From an uncultured Pseudomonadota bacterium (GTDB taxonomy: Bacteria > Pseudomonadota > Gammaproteobacteria > Burkholderiales > Methylophilaceae): a DNA stretch of 36,210 bases. Made by a program: the position numbers and the translations under genes. Below are positions 7,958-16,326 of the stretch, piece after piece. Below the pieces are notes generated by a model, which was not told the DNA's origin, searched no databases, and saw only the letters and a list, made by a program, of their open reading frames with translations. Where the stretch lies: NCBI GenBank assembly GCA_903838125.1, contig CAILXF010000044.1, positions 1 through 36,210 of the forward strand, written 5' to 3'. The first letter of the stretch is position 1, and each line of letters begins with the position of its first letter.

Positions 7958-9670
7958 ATGGTGGTGACAAAAGCAACGCAGATTGGTGCAGCATTAGTGG
8001 CGGCGGGGTATCTCACCCAGCAAAATCTTGATAAAGCCTTGGCAGAGCAAGTTCAAAGTGGACGGCTTTTAGGTCGGGTATTGGTTGATAACAAATATGT
8101 CACCGATGAGCAGATGGCCATGACCATTGCTGCTCAGCAGGGATTATCCTTTGTCGATCTTAGACGTTACGAAGTTGATCTCGAGCTAGTTAAGACACTT
8201 ACCGAGATACAGGTGCGTCGATACAGCGCCATTATTCTCGAAGATAACGGCGATTCTTATCTGGTAGGTTTGGTGAACCCGACCAATCTGCGGACACAGG
8301 ATGAACTATCGAATCTGCTCGGACGGCCAATTATTGCAAGCGTCATCACCCTTGATCAGTTCAATAAGACCGTAGACCGAAGCTTTCGTAAGACGGATCA
8401 AATTGATGAATATGCTAACGAACTCAAACTTGATCTCGAGCGCGATAGTAATGTTGTCGATCTTAACCAGATAATGGTCTCCATCGGCGACGTTGAAGCG
8501 CCGGTGATAAAACTGCTACAAACAATTTTTGAAGAAGCCGTGCAAATGCGTGCATCGGATGTTCACATAGAACCGCAAGAAACTAAGTTGGTGGTGCGCT
8601 ACCGAATCGATGGCGTACTGCACGCCCAAGTTGATACTGATATTAGAATTGCCACTGCTTTAATGGTACGTCTCAAGCTTTTGTCTGGGATGGATATCTC
8701 CGAAAAGCGGTTACCCCAGGATGGTCGTCTCTTGATTAAGACAGGAGGCGATAATATAGATATCCGTATGTCTACCGTTCCTACCCAGTATGGCGAATCG
8801 GCAGTCATGCGTTTACTGATTCAGACTCAAGGCCTGCTTGATATAAAGAGATCTGGCATGCCGCCGGATTTGATGAAAAGGTTTAAGAAACTCATCAGAA
8901 ATTCACACGGCATAGTGCTAGTCACTGGGCCTACAGGTAGCGGAAAAACCACAACACTTTATGGTGCATTGGAGGAGCTAAATACCCCCAAAGTCAAAAT
9001 ATTGACCGTTGAGGATCCGGTCGAATATCGCATTTCAGGTATCAATCAGGTGCAAGTGAATGAAAAAATCGACCTCACTTTTGCGCGCTTGCTTCGTTCT
9101 TTCCTACGACAAGACCCGGATATTTTGCTGGTGGGTGAAATTCGTGATGAAGAAACGGCCCAGATTGCCGCTCGCGCTGCCATGACTGGTCACTTGGTAT
9201 TGTCTTCGCTTCACACCAACGACGCTGTGAGCACCCCCGTCCGACTTCTAGATATGGGCGTGCCTGGATACATTGTCGCATCCACATTGCTTGGTGTGGT
9301 ATCTCAGCTTTTGCTAAGATTGGTTTGCACACACTGCTCCGAGCCATACCAACCAAGCCACGAAGAGCTTGAGTGGATGAAGCATTTTATCGATAAGGAT
9401 GTCGTCTCGCAGGCTAGTTTTAGCCATGGTAAGGGTTGCACCCGATGCAATAGTATGGGCTTCAGTGGTCGTACTGGCATCTTTGAACTACTGGAAATGA
9501 CGCCACTACTTTCCGAGGCCATACACAAGGCAGACCCACTTCATTTTGAGACCCTTGCACGCAAGCAGATGGCGGATAAGTCGCTTGTGCATCGTGCGCT
9601 TGAACTCGTTTTTCAGGGTAAAACGACTATTTCCGAGGCGATGAGCGTTGTCACCTCGGGAACATATTGA
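7958..9670 (+). CDS. mshE: MSHA pilus extension ATPase MshE
   Basis: 570 residues of the GspE/PilB secretion ATPase family. The N-terminal 110 residues form an MshEN-type domain with two tandem motifs (about residues 8-31 and 36-60). These bind cyclic di-GMP in Vibrio MshE. Walker A (GPTGSGKT) is at about 324-331, the Asp box (TVEDPVEY) and Walker B (ILLVGEIRD) follow, then the His box (GHLVLSSLHTND). A zinc tetracysteine site, CTHC near 457 and CTRC near 494, is typical of extension motors. It powers pilus assembly at the inner membrane. mshG follows after a 21-base gap. In the first MshEN motif the usual arginine is Gln8. PilB of another type IVa system is the alternative, but the MSHA neighbours favour MshE. 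Confidence 0.9.
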   Translation: MVVTKATQIGAALVAAGYLTQQNLDKALAEQVQSGRLLGRVLVDNKYVTDEQMAMTIAAQQGLSFVDLRRYEVDLELVKTLTEIQVRRYSAIILEDNGDSYLVGLVNPTNLRTQDELSNLLGRPIIASVITLDQFNKTVDRSFRKTDQIDEYANELKLDLERDSNVVDLNQIMVSIGDVEAPVIKLLQTIFEEAVQMRASDVHIEPQETKLVVRYRIDGVLHAQVDTDIRIATALMVRLKLLSGMDISEKRLPQDGRLLIKTGGDNIDIRMSTVPTQYGESAVMRLLIQTQGLLDIKRSGMPPDLMKRFKKLIRNSHGIVLVTGPTGSGKTTTLYGALEELNTPKVKILTVEDPVEYRISGINQVQVNEKIDLTFARLLRSFLRQDPDILLVGEIRDEETAQIAARAAMTGHLVLSSLHTNDAVSTPVRLLDMGVPGYIVASTLLGVVSQLLLRLVCTHCSEPYQPSHEELEWMKHFIDKDVVSQASFSHGKGCTRCNSMGFSGRTGIFELLEMTPLLSEAIHKADPLHFETLARKQMADKSLVHRALELVFQGKTTISEAMSVVTSGTY

Positions 9671-9691
9671 TTCAGGTGGGGATGATAATCA

Positions 9692-10927
9692 ATGGATACC
9701 TTTAAATATAAAGGCCGCAACAAGCGCGGCGAAATTATGCAGGGCACAATTGAGTCGGCCAATCCACAAGCGGTAGCGGCATGGATGATTTCTTCAGGTA
9801 TTTCACCAATCAATATTCAAGTGATGGTCAGCGCGTTCGAAGGTAAATCCCCGTGGTTGCGCGAGTTTCTTGGGGGTGGTTCGATTGGCCCTAAAGATTT
9901 GATTTTACTTACCCGGCAAATAGGAACCATGATCAAGTCAGGTGTACCCATCATGCAGGCGATTGCTGGTATCCAGAAAACGACTGTCAACCCAGCATTG
10001 GTTGAACTGCTCAAGGAGATTCGTGACAATCTAGATAAAGGGGTTGAACTAAGTGCCGCCCTAGCACAGCATCCGAAAGTCTTTGATGATTATTACGTAA
10101 GTATGGTGCGTGTTGGTGAAGGCTCCGGTCAGTTGGAAGAAATCTTCAAACGCCTGTTCGAGCAACTTGAATTTGAACGGCACATGAAGATGAAAATTAA
10201 GGGCGCGATGCGCTATCCTTCCTTCGTGCTTATTGCCATCTCTATTGCTATTGCGGTTTTGACAATTTTTGTCATCCCAGTGTTTGCTAATATGTATAGC
10301 AAATTTAACGCAACGCTACCAATTCTTACGCGGGTATTGCTTGGTTCTTCCAGATTTGCACTCGATTACTGGTGGGCTGTGTTAGCCATCATCGGCTTCA
10401 CTATCTATGCCTTCAGGCTTTATACGGATCAACCCAAGGGGCGTTATAACTGGGATAAATTTAAACTCAAGATACCTATTATGGGGCGGATTCAGAACAA
10501 GGCAACGCTTGCCCGCTTTTGTCGTAGCTTTGCTACCGCAACCAAAAGTGGTGTGCCATTGATGCAGGCATTTACGTTAGTGTCGCGTGTTGTGGATAAT
10601 GCTTTTTTTGAAGAGCGCATTCTGCTTATGCGAAGCGGCGTGGAGCGGGGAGAAAGCCTGTTACGAGTCGCACAAACGGCTTCCATCTTCAGTCCGCAGG
10701 AATTGCAAATGATCTCGGTGGGCGAACAGACCGGCGATATGGAAAGCATGCTAAACGAGGTGGCCGATATGTATCAAGAAGAAGTCGACTACGAAGTTGG
10801 ACGTCTGAGCGAATCCATCGAACCGATTTTACTGGGCTTCATGGGAGTATTGGTGTTAGTCCTGATGCTAGGTATCTTCTTGCCGATGTGGCAAATGGGT
10901 CAGGTGATGATGCATCCTAAGCACTGA
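9692..10927 (+). CDS. mshG: MSHA pilus inner-membrane platform protein MshG
   Basis: 411 residues of the GspF/PilC family. The short start YKGRNKRGEIMQGTIES is typical. Two T2SSF domains follow (about 70-190 and 270-395), with three membrane helices (about 172-195, 225-245 and 375-398). The family signature ISVGEQTGDMESML is in the second domain and VRVGEGSGQLEEIF is its counterpart in the first. It couples the ATPase to pilin insertion. A GGTGGGG sequence lies about eight bases before the ATG. It forms a pair with mshE and faces the mshA paralogue that is transcribed toward it. Confidence 0.93.
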   Translation: MDTFKYKGRNKRGEIMQGTIESANPQAVAAWMISSGISPINIQVMVSAFEGKSPWLREFLGGGSIGPKDLILLTRQIGTMIKSGVPIMQAIAGIQKTTVNPALVELLKEIRDNLDKGVELSAALAQHPKVFDDYYVSMVRVGEGSGQLEEIFKRLFEQLEFERHMKMKIKGAMRYPSFVLIAISIAIAVLTIFVIPVFANMYSKFNATLPILTRVLLGSSRFALDYWWAVLAIIGFTIYAFRLYTDQPKGRYNWDKFKLKIPIMGRIQNKATLARFCRSFATATKSGVPLMQAFTLVSRVVDNAFFEERILLMRSGVERGESLLRVAQTASIFSPQELQMISVGEQTGDMESMLNEVADMYQEEVDYEVGRLSESIEPILLGFMGVLVLVLMLGIFLPMWQMGQVMMHPKH

Positions 10928-11010
10928 CGCAATATTTGTAGGGGTATTTTTTGTTCTAGCGCGCTTTAGAAAACTTAAGCTTTAGGAAAATTTAAAAACG
11001 GACAGCTCGT

Positions 11011-11039
11011 TAATAATAACTATCAAACAGTTATTATTA
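11011..11039 (-). terminator. Hairpin at 3' end of first mshA paralogue
   Basis: TAATAATAACT and AGTTATTATTA are perfect 11-bp arms around a 7-base loop, overlapping the stop codon. No immediate T-tract follows on the minus strand, although GTTTTTAAATTTT occurs about 20 bases on. A closely matching hairpin sits at the same place after the other mshA paralogue, so it is probably functional (mRNA stability or termination). Confidence 0.55.
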
Positions 11040-11393
11040 GCAATTAGAACAAGTGATTTGTGCAGGTGTTGCAATGGGAGATGCTCCAAAAGTAATACTT
11101 GCATTACCGCAGTTATTAGGTGGTGTTGCTGTGCAAACAGGATCAAGTGTTTGAGCAACCACTTGAGATGTTGTTGGCGCGCCTTTGGCACTCGAATACG
11201 CAACGGACCAAGCACTTTTGACCATGCCTAGAATAGCTTTATTAGACGCGGTCTGCGCGCTTGTTGTTGTTGATGAAAAATTAGGTATTGCTACTGCAGC
11301 AAGAATGCCAACAATTACGATAACGATGACAAGTTCGATCAGGGTAAAGCCAGACTGTGCTATCTTATTTATATGGCTAGATAGTCTTCGCAT
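11037..11393 (-). CDS. mshA: MshA-like major pilin, paralogue 1
   Basis: 118 residues. A 15-residue basic leader ends in SG, followed by the N-methylated FTLIELVIVIVIVGILAAVA helix with the conserved Glu5. PilD-type peptidase should cut after that glycine. The globular part has four cysteines: DPVC, NNC, and a C-x-x-C at the very end (CSNC). It is nearly the same design as the pilin at 15967-16326, with identical residues through most of the N-terminal half. GGAGACTTAATGT places a good ribosome site before the ATG. The gene lies downstream of the MshP-like gene on the same strand, with its own leader region, so it can be expressed separately. It is a major or alternative pilus subunit. Confidence 0.88.
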   Translation of the reverse strand: MRRLSSHINKIAQSGFTLIELVIVIVIVGILAAVAIPNFSSTTTSAQTASNKAILGMVKSAWSVAYSSAKGAPTTSQVVAQTLDPVCTATPPNNCGNASITFGASPIATPAQITCSNC

Positions 11394-11481
11394 ACATTAA
11401 GTCTCCAAAAATCATAGTTCTCAAAATGATATTGGATTGTTACATAAATGTACTTAAATGTCACATAAATGCACTTAATTG

Positions 11482-14205
11482 TCACTGCACTAGTTCGGTC
11501 CAGGCGCCTTGCTTAGACATGACATTTACTACCGTCTTGATGTTGCTAGGGTCAATCCCCGTCAAACAAGCGAAACCCGATGACCAATCGTCATAATCAA
11601 TGATGTTGGAGAGCGTAACTTCGCCGAGCAAATGCACCCCATCGCCCATCAGGATAGGGCAAAGACCCCCGCAAATCTGGGCGCCCGAAAGACTTGTGTC
11701 AGGCTTGCGTGAAACGGAGAAGGAGCTAGCAGAGGTGACCGTAAGGACAGCTGGTCGATCAACGATTGTGCTGCTGGCGACCGTCTGGCTTGGCGTGATG
11801 GTATAGGTTCCTGTGCCACCTGTTCCAGAAACTCTTGCGACTATCTTCGTAGAAGGCAAAATATTAACCCCGAAGAGTGCATCGCCAGCGCTTAAATTTG
11901 TTCCACTCGCGACGGTGACGCTCATTGTGGTGCCGCTGATGCTTCCTGTGACACTATCGGGCAAGAACGACCCCGTCCCCGTTACAACCGCCAAAGCCGT
12001 ACCGACAAGTGGGGCGGTTCCGGTAGCATTGTAAACGGTGATATTTGTTCCATTAGATTTCTGTGTGGTTTGGTCAATGCCGTTGTTGATGGTTTGTTGA
12101 GTTCCATCTAAGAGATAATCGCCGGTTTGACCTGTCCCAGCGGTTGCTCCAGTCGCGCTTAGTGTGGTGTATGACAACACGCGGCCGCTACCTACCGAGG
12201 TCGGGATAGTGTCCAGATTAGACAATACGCCGCTACTGGTATTGCTAAGCGGGGTGATTGCCGAGACCCTAAGCACATTACTTGCGGCAACGATGGTTGT
12301 CGCGCCTATGGTTTGATTAGAATTAGAATTGACCGTATAGGTTCCAACGCCGCCATTCGTAGAGGGCGAGGGGAAAGCGGTTATTGTGGTTGGGTTAATG
12401 ATGCTTCCGCCGGAAATAGTGTCCGTGAGACGTAGTGCGCCACTAATGACCGAACAAACCTGCAGCTTTTTGCCACTACCGGAGCAACTTGGGACGGCGG
12501 TCTCGTATACGGTACCATTGCCGCTAGTACCAGACCCATTCGAAGTTGCAGTAAATACCGTTCCAGGGGAGCTTGATGATGCTCCAAATAAATTCACGAA
12601 ATTAGTTGAAGGGGATGAGCCAGCTGCGATGATAATATATCTTTTCCCTTGAAGAATGGCTGAGCTAGACAAAGGAGAGCTCAGGCTCTCGATAGCTAAT
12701 CCAGTGCCGCTTGTTCCGGGTCCTGTCGCAGTAAACTTTGTTCCCGGATTGTTGTTAGCGGCTCCAATCGACGTGAAGCCGCTGCCCGAGATGATTGTGT
12801 AGGTAACGCCGCTGATAAAATTGGGGTCACTGGTGGTTGTGGTGCCTGCGCAATTAAGAGAAGTACTACTGCCGATACAGCCACGGACATTGCCGCCCAC
12901 GCCCGCAGTGAAAGTCGCGCCATTGCTGGCACCAGCAGTGCTTGCATTATAGGCATCGTTATGGCTCCACCAGAGTTGCGAATACATGTAATCGCCCTGT
13001 TGGCCAATGAGCGACAACTGCATGAACATCGGCTGTCCATTCACTAGCATACCATTCAAATTATTCTTACATTTTCCTGCAACGCTGTCATATTGACCCG
13101 GACATTCATTACTAGTTCTAGTTGCATAAGGTTTCCCGCCAAATCCTGCTATTAGCGTATCTGCATTCGCCGCATTGACCCAATTAATGGTGGTATTACT
13201 ACTACCACTAGGGTTGCAGGTCCATTTACTGTCAAGGTAGGCGTGCTGGTAATCAGTGGTAGTGCAGTCGCCTGCTGGTTGTGGCTCGGTCCTAGGAGTG
13301 GTCGCGGGGTTTGGGCATACTGACACGTGCTTATTAGGGAAAACACCACTTGTTGTGGGGGTTTGAGCGTAACTACCTACGAGCCTCGCCGATCCTCCAG
13401 GCGAACTGAAGATTGCCCCTACGGCGGCATAGTTGTTTCGAGAATCCGTTGTAGGAAGGGCGGAAAGTATTTGTTCCGTCAGTGAGTAACTTCCAGCGCT
13501 GGCTATGGCGGAATACACTCCAATACTTCCAGGGTTGTTGTAGTAGTTACCCGAGATATTCCAACCCAAAGTGCAGTTTGTCAGACTGTCAGAGGAGGTA
13601 TTCTGACAGCTTGGAGTAACATCGGCGCCTCCCCAGTTTGTATTAGCGTTATAGATGATATGGACAAACGCGAAAGAGTTAGCTTGGGGGACGGTCATGC
13701 TCATGGCTATATTAGGGGTACAGTTTGCTGTCGAGCACCCCGTATTCGTCTGCCCAGTTGCCCCATTTTGTTGCGATGAGATCATATTCTGCTGAATTGT
13801 GCGGCTAGACGTGGTATTAATAGCACCCTTCACTGTTATCAGACACTGTGTGCAAGCACCGCCGGAACAAGTGGTTGGGGTCGAGACGGCACCGACATAC
13901 GTAAAGGAACCTCTGCCGAGGATGGCCGACTGATTGTTGAGGTTGGTACAGGTGGTGTTGGTGTAGGTATTCGCAAGCGCGGCCGAACGAATTGTGGCCT
14001 GAGCCAGTTCCAGCCCGCTTTCCGCAAGAAACAGGGCCGAAACTTGCTCTTCGTTTGTAGCGGCATTGATCACAGATGAGCCAGAAATTTTCACAGCACC
14101 GGCGATTGCGGCCGCCAAAATGAGCATAATTAGCGTAACGATGGCAATACTGACAGCGCCGCGCTGACGGGAATGTAAAGAAAATTTGTCTGGCTGATTC
14201 ATCAT
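11482..14205 (-). CDS. MshP/PilX-like protein with large C-terminal modules
   Basis: 907 residues from ATG 14205, which overlaps the mshO stop (ATGATG). After a short basic start (SRQRGAVS) there is one hydrophobic helix (about residues 18-40) and the GLELAQATIR segment typical of PilX/MshP pilin-like proteins. The prepilin Glu5 is absent, as is common in this family. Residues of about 150-450 are cysteine-containing and unrecognised. Residues of about 480-840 hold repeated small modules of the phage tail-fibre type: two GxxYTII...GTKFTATG-like units and two 'TKI...GTGGTGTYT...SQTV' units. The extreme C-terminus (DYDDWSSGFACL) is unrecognised. It sits where mshP and mshQ lie in other MSHA loci, so it may combine both roles, perhaps as a pilus-tip adhesin. 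Confidence 0.75.
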   Translation of the reverse strand: MMNQPDKFSLHSRQRGAVSIAIVTLIMLILAAAIAGAVKISGSSVINAATNEEQVSALFLAESGLELAQATIRSAALANTYTNTTCTNLNNQSAILGRGSFTYVGAVSTPTTCSGGACTQCLITVKGAINTTSSRTIQQNMISSQQNGATGQTNTGCSTANCTPNIAMSMTVPQANSFAFVHIIYNANTNWGGADVTPSCQNTSSDSLTNCTLGWNISGNYYNNPGSIGVYSAIASAGSYSLTEQILSALPTTDSRNNYAAVGAIFSSPGGSARLVGSYAQTPTTSGVFPNKHVSVCPNPATTPRTEPQPAGDCTTTDYQHAYLDSKWTCNPSGSSNTTINWVNAANADTLIAGFGGKPYATRTSNECPGQYDSVAGKCKNNLNGMLVNGQPMFMQLSLIGQQGDYMYSQLWWSHNDAYNASTAGASNGATFTAGVGGNVRGCIGSSTSLNCAGTTTTSDPNFISGVTYTIISGSGFTSIGAANNNPGTKFTATGPGTSGTGLAIESLSSPLSSSAILQGKRYIIIAAGSSPSTNFVNLFGASSSSPGTVFTATSNGSGTSGNGTVYETAVPSCSGSGKKLQVCSVISGALRLTDTISGGSIINPTTITAFPSPSTNGGVGTYTVNSNSNQTIGATTIVAASNVLRVSAITPLSNTSSGVLSNLDTIPTSVGSGRVLSYTTLSATGATAGTGQTGDYLLDGTQQTINNGIDQTTQKSNGTNITVYNATGTAPLVGTALAVVTGTGSFLPDSVTGSISGTTMSVTVASGTNLSAGDALFGVNILPSTKIVARVSGTGGTGTYTITPSQTVASSTIVDRPAVLTVTSASSFSVSRKPDTSLSGAQICGGLCPILMGDGVHLLGEVTLSNIIDYDDWSSGFACLTGIDPSNIKTVVNVMSKQGAWTELVQ

Positions 14206-14825
14206 ATCGGCGTGGTCCTTATTCCAATACTGGTACGTTGGGTATAGGGGTTGCCGTTGTGGCTCAGGGTCAGGGTAATTACCACACTGCTGACACAAGT
14301 GTCAGTTGCCGCGCAGTTGGTATTACCTGCGAGTGTAGCTGTGGTAGCGCCATCCTGCTGCAAATAAGCAAAATTTAGACTGCTCAGCTCATCGGTCAGC
14401 ACTTGTGCCGCGCCTGAATTAATGTCTGAATAGGCCAGGGTCACAGTTGAGCCGGTAGCATTGATAGTGACGGTTCTCCACGCGACGTTACCTGCAGTAT
14501 CGCTGTATGACCTTCTGAATTGCAGGTTTGTCGGAGTCATGGCGGTGATGCAATAGTGATCGGTGGTGGCAGGGCTATCGCTGCAATCGGTAGGAGGGGT
14601 GGTCGTGCTACTCGCATATTGTACGCCGCGAATTTCGCGCGCTAACCGTTCGGTTGCATAGCGCAGTTTGTCTAGCACAACGACATTTCCTAGGGTGGTA
14701 TTGTAGGCATTTAGGCTGGACAGCAACAGCGGTGACATCACCATTGCCATGATGCCGATAACGACGGTGGTGATGACCAGTTCGATCAGCGAGAATCCAC
14801 GTGCCGTTTGCATATTCGTCCGCAT
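14202..14825 (-). CDS. mshO: MSHA minor prepilin MshO
   Basis: 207 residues. The leader MRTNMQTARG is followed by FSLIELVITTVVIGIMAMVM, with Glu5 present, then the LRYATERLAREIRGVQY segment that is typical of PilW/MshO/GspJ-like minor pilins. The C-terminal half is a beta-rich domain with cysteines near SDSP and NCAATDTC. Its ATG shares one base with the mshD stop (TGATG), and its own stop overlaps the start of the MshP-like gene, so translation is tightly coupled. It is probably part of the initiation complex at the pilus tip. The assignment as MshO comes from its order after mshC and mshD plus the PilW-like features. Confidence 0.8.
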   Translation of the reverse strand: MRTNMQTARGFSLIELVITTVVIGIMAMVMSPLLLSSLNAYNTTLGNVVVLDKLRYATERLAREIRGVQYASSTTTPPTDCSDSPATTDHYCITAMTPTNLQFRRSYSDTAGNVAWRTVTINATGSTVTLAYSDINSGAAQVLTDELSSLNFAYLQQDGATTATLAGNTNCAATDTCVSSVVITLTLSHNGNPYTQRTSIGIRTTPI

Positions 14826-15223
14826 CAGTAATCAACCAGCATAAGGGTGATGGAAGATGATAGTGTGGCTGTCGTCGTACTCGTCACAGTAATATTAACA
14901 TCACGGCAATTCAATGTCGCTGGGCAGGCGCCAGTGCCAGTATAGAGATTTCCCACTGGGTTCTGTGTCCGGGTGAAATCGCTGGGGTTGGTGCCGCAAC
15001 TGAAAGTGTTGGTTGCAAACCAAGAGAAGCCTAAGTTGCGCCGTGTTGCTATGACATTTTCGGCGCACTCTTGAGCATATTGTGCTGCCTGCTGCAGAGT
15101 TTCGTTGGTGGAGAGTGACTTCAACGAGTTGCTAAATAGAGACGTCATGCCGAGGATGCCTACGCTGATAATGACCATTACGATGATCAGTTCAATTAGC
15201 GAAAATCCAAAGGCGCGACGCAT
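14825..15223 (-). CDS. mshD: MSHA minor prepilin MshD
   Basis: About 132 residues from ATG 15223, which lies one base after the mshC stop. A TTG at 15244 would extend the frame by seven residues but has no advantage. A six-residue leader MRRAFG precedes FSLIELIIVMVIISVGILGM, with Glu5, then the AAQYAQECAENVIATRR segment typical of PilV/GspI/MshD minor pilins. Several cysteines follow (FSCG, GACP, LNCR). It should be cleaved by a prepilin peptidase and join the minor pilin tip complex with MshC and MshO. Confidence 0.78.
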   Translation of the reverse strand: MRRAFGFSLIELIIVMVIISVGILGMTSLFSNSLKSLSTNETLQQAAQYAQECAENVIATRRNLGFSWFATNTFSCGTNPSDFTRTQNPVGNLYTGTGACPATLNCRDVNITVTSTTTATLSSSITLMLVDY

Positions 15224-15224
15224 C

Positions 15225-15737
15225 CTAATAACTCGTCTGCGCAAAGCCTGTGATCGGCAGCACTGTGACGGTCACTGGATTATTACGGCTAACGCCGTTG
15301 AGTTGGAAGCTGCTCGTGGTGGTGAGTAGTGCGCTGCTGGTGGAGTTTGTAACAGGACGACCGAGACTATCAAAATAGTAGTTTCCACTGCCAGATATGA
15401 ATGTCACACCATCGGTCAAGGTTGTGCTGAAGGACTCACCATCAGATTTGTCAATAATGGCGCTGGCTGCGTTGCAGGTGACGGTGGTGGCCGCACAGAT
15501 CGAGTAACTATTAGCTGTCACTGTCAGTAGCAGTCGACCCTGCCCGCTGATGGTCAATAGTTGCAGATGTGACAGATCACGGCGAAGTTGATCTGCCTGA
15601 ACAGTGACGCTGTGCTGGCCAGTTGCATTAAAATTGAGAACACCCACAGCAGACAGAATTCCGATTAAGACGATCATGATAACAAGTTCAATCAGGGTGA
15701 AGCCGCGCCCTAGATTACCAAGAAAGTCATGTTTCAT
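15225..15737 (-). CDS. mshC: MSHA minor prepilin MshC
   Basis: About 170 residues from ATG 15737; the frame stays open upstream to ATG 15806, and the ribosome site does not settle the choice. The leader MKHDFLGNLGRG precedes FTLIELVIMIVLIGILSAVG, with Glu5 present. The following QADQLRRDLSHLQLLTISGQG segment and the end (YFDSLGRP then PITGFAQTSY) resemble GspH/FimT and MshC minor pilins. SICAATTVTC carries two cysteines. It is the first gene after mshA paralogue 2, separated by about 230 bp that hold a perfect hairpin, so pilin and minor pilins may be expressed at different levels. Confidence 0.75.
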   Translation of the reverse strand: MKHDFLGNLGRGFTLIELVIMIVLIGILSAVGVLNFNATGQHSVTVQADQLRRDLSHLQLLTISGQGRLLLTVTANSYSICAATTVTCNAASAIIDKSDGESFSTTLTDGVTFISGSGNYYFDSLGRPVTNSTSSALLTTTSSFQLNGVSRNNPVTVTVLPITGFAQTSY

Positions 15738-15827
15738 TACTTTGTGATATTTAATGGTGTGTTGCATCGGAGTTCCGGACCACGCAAATGTCAGTGTTTT
15801 ATTCATACATTGAAACTCGTTGACACA

Positions 15828-15857
15828 ATCCGCTAAACTTAAAAAAGTTTAGCGGAT
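15828..15857 (-). promoter_or_regulatory. Perfect 13-bp hairpin between mshA and mshC
   Basis: ATCCGCTAAACTT (15828-15840) and AAGTTTAGCGGAT (15845-15857) are exact complements around AAAA on the plus strand. There is no T-tract outside it on the minus strand. It is placed to act as a partial terminator or RNA-processing barrier that lets mshA be made in excess over mshC-D-O. Confidence 0.6.
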
Positions 15858-15941
15858 ACCTGTCATTCCAATCTGCGAGTTTTGCTCAAGCAATGAATTG
15901 CTCTCTTGAAATATTCAATTTCAAAAACTGACGCGGTCGTC

Positions 15942-15968
15942 AGTAGTAACTATATTACAGTTACTACT
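15942..15968 (-). terminator. Hairpin at 3' end of second mshA paralogue
   Basis: AGTAGTAACT and AGTTACTACT are perfect 10-bp arms around a 7-base loop that overlap the stop codon of the pilin gene. It matches the hairpin after the other mshA paralogue in position and in the AACT/AGTT core. No T-tract follows on the minus strand. Confidence 0.55.
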
Positions 15969-16326
15969 AGCAATTACTACAAGTAATTGATGTTGGGGTG
16001 GTAATAGCTGTTGCTGGAAAAACAATAGTTGCTGTACCGCAGTTTAAGGCCCCTGTGATAGCAGAGCAAACAGGATCGGCAGTTTGAGCAATCACTTCTG
16101 CTCCTGTCGGTGCTGATTTCTTTATTCCATAGGCAATGGCCCAGGCACTTTTGGTCATACCATAAATTGCTTTGTTGGCAGCTGATTGAGCATCGGTTGT
16201 TGTACTTGAAAAGTTAGGAATTGCGACTGCAGCAAGAATGCCTACAATCACGATAACAATAACTAGTTCGATAAGGGTAAAGCCTTTCTGTGTTGCCTTG
16301 TTAATACGACTTGATAATTTATTCAT
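15967..16326 (-). CDS. mshA: MshA-like major pilin, paralogue 2
   Basis: 119 residues. The leader MNKLSSRINKATQKG precedes FTLIELVIVIVIVGILAAVA with Glu5, and the mature N-terminal part through NFSSTTT is identical to that of paralogue 1. The C-terminal part differs in the variable stretch (KKSAPTGAEV; ITGALNCGTATIVF) but keeps the four cysteines, including the terminal CSNC. GGAGATTTAATT gives a strong ribosome site before the ATG. It heads the minus-strand block mshA-mshC-mshD-mshO-mshP-like and is the best candidate for the main MSHA-type pilus subunit. Confidence 0.9.
   Translation of the reverse strand: MNKLSSRINKATQKGFTLIELVIVIVIVGILAAVAIPNFSSTTTDAQSAANKAIYGMTKSAWAIAYGIKKSAPTGAEVIAQTADPVCSAITGALNCGTATIVFPATAITTPTSITCSNC

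Noticed and set aside
10928-11010. Terminator between mshG and the facing mshA paralogue
   Set aside because: Only short palindromes (for example AAGCTT) are present and no stem with a T-tract on the plus strand.
11600-12652. Plus-strand open frames opposite the MshP-like gene
   Set aside because: They mirror the low-complexity Thr/Gly/Ser codons of the real minus-strand gene and show no family features.
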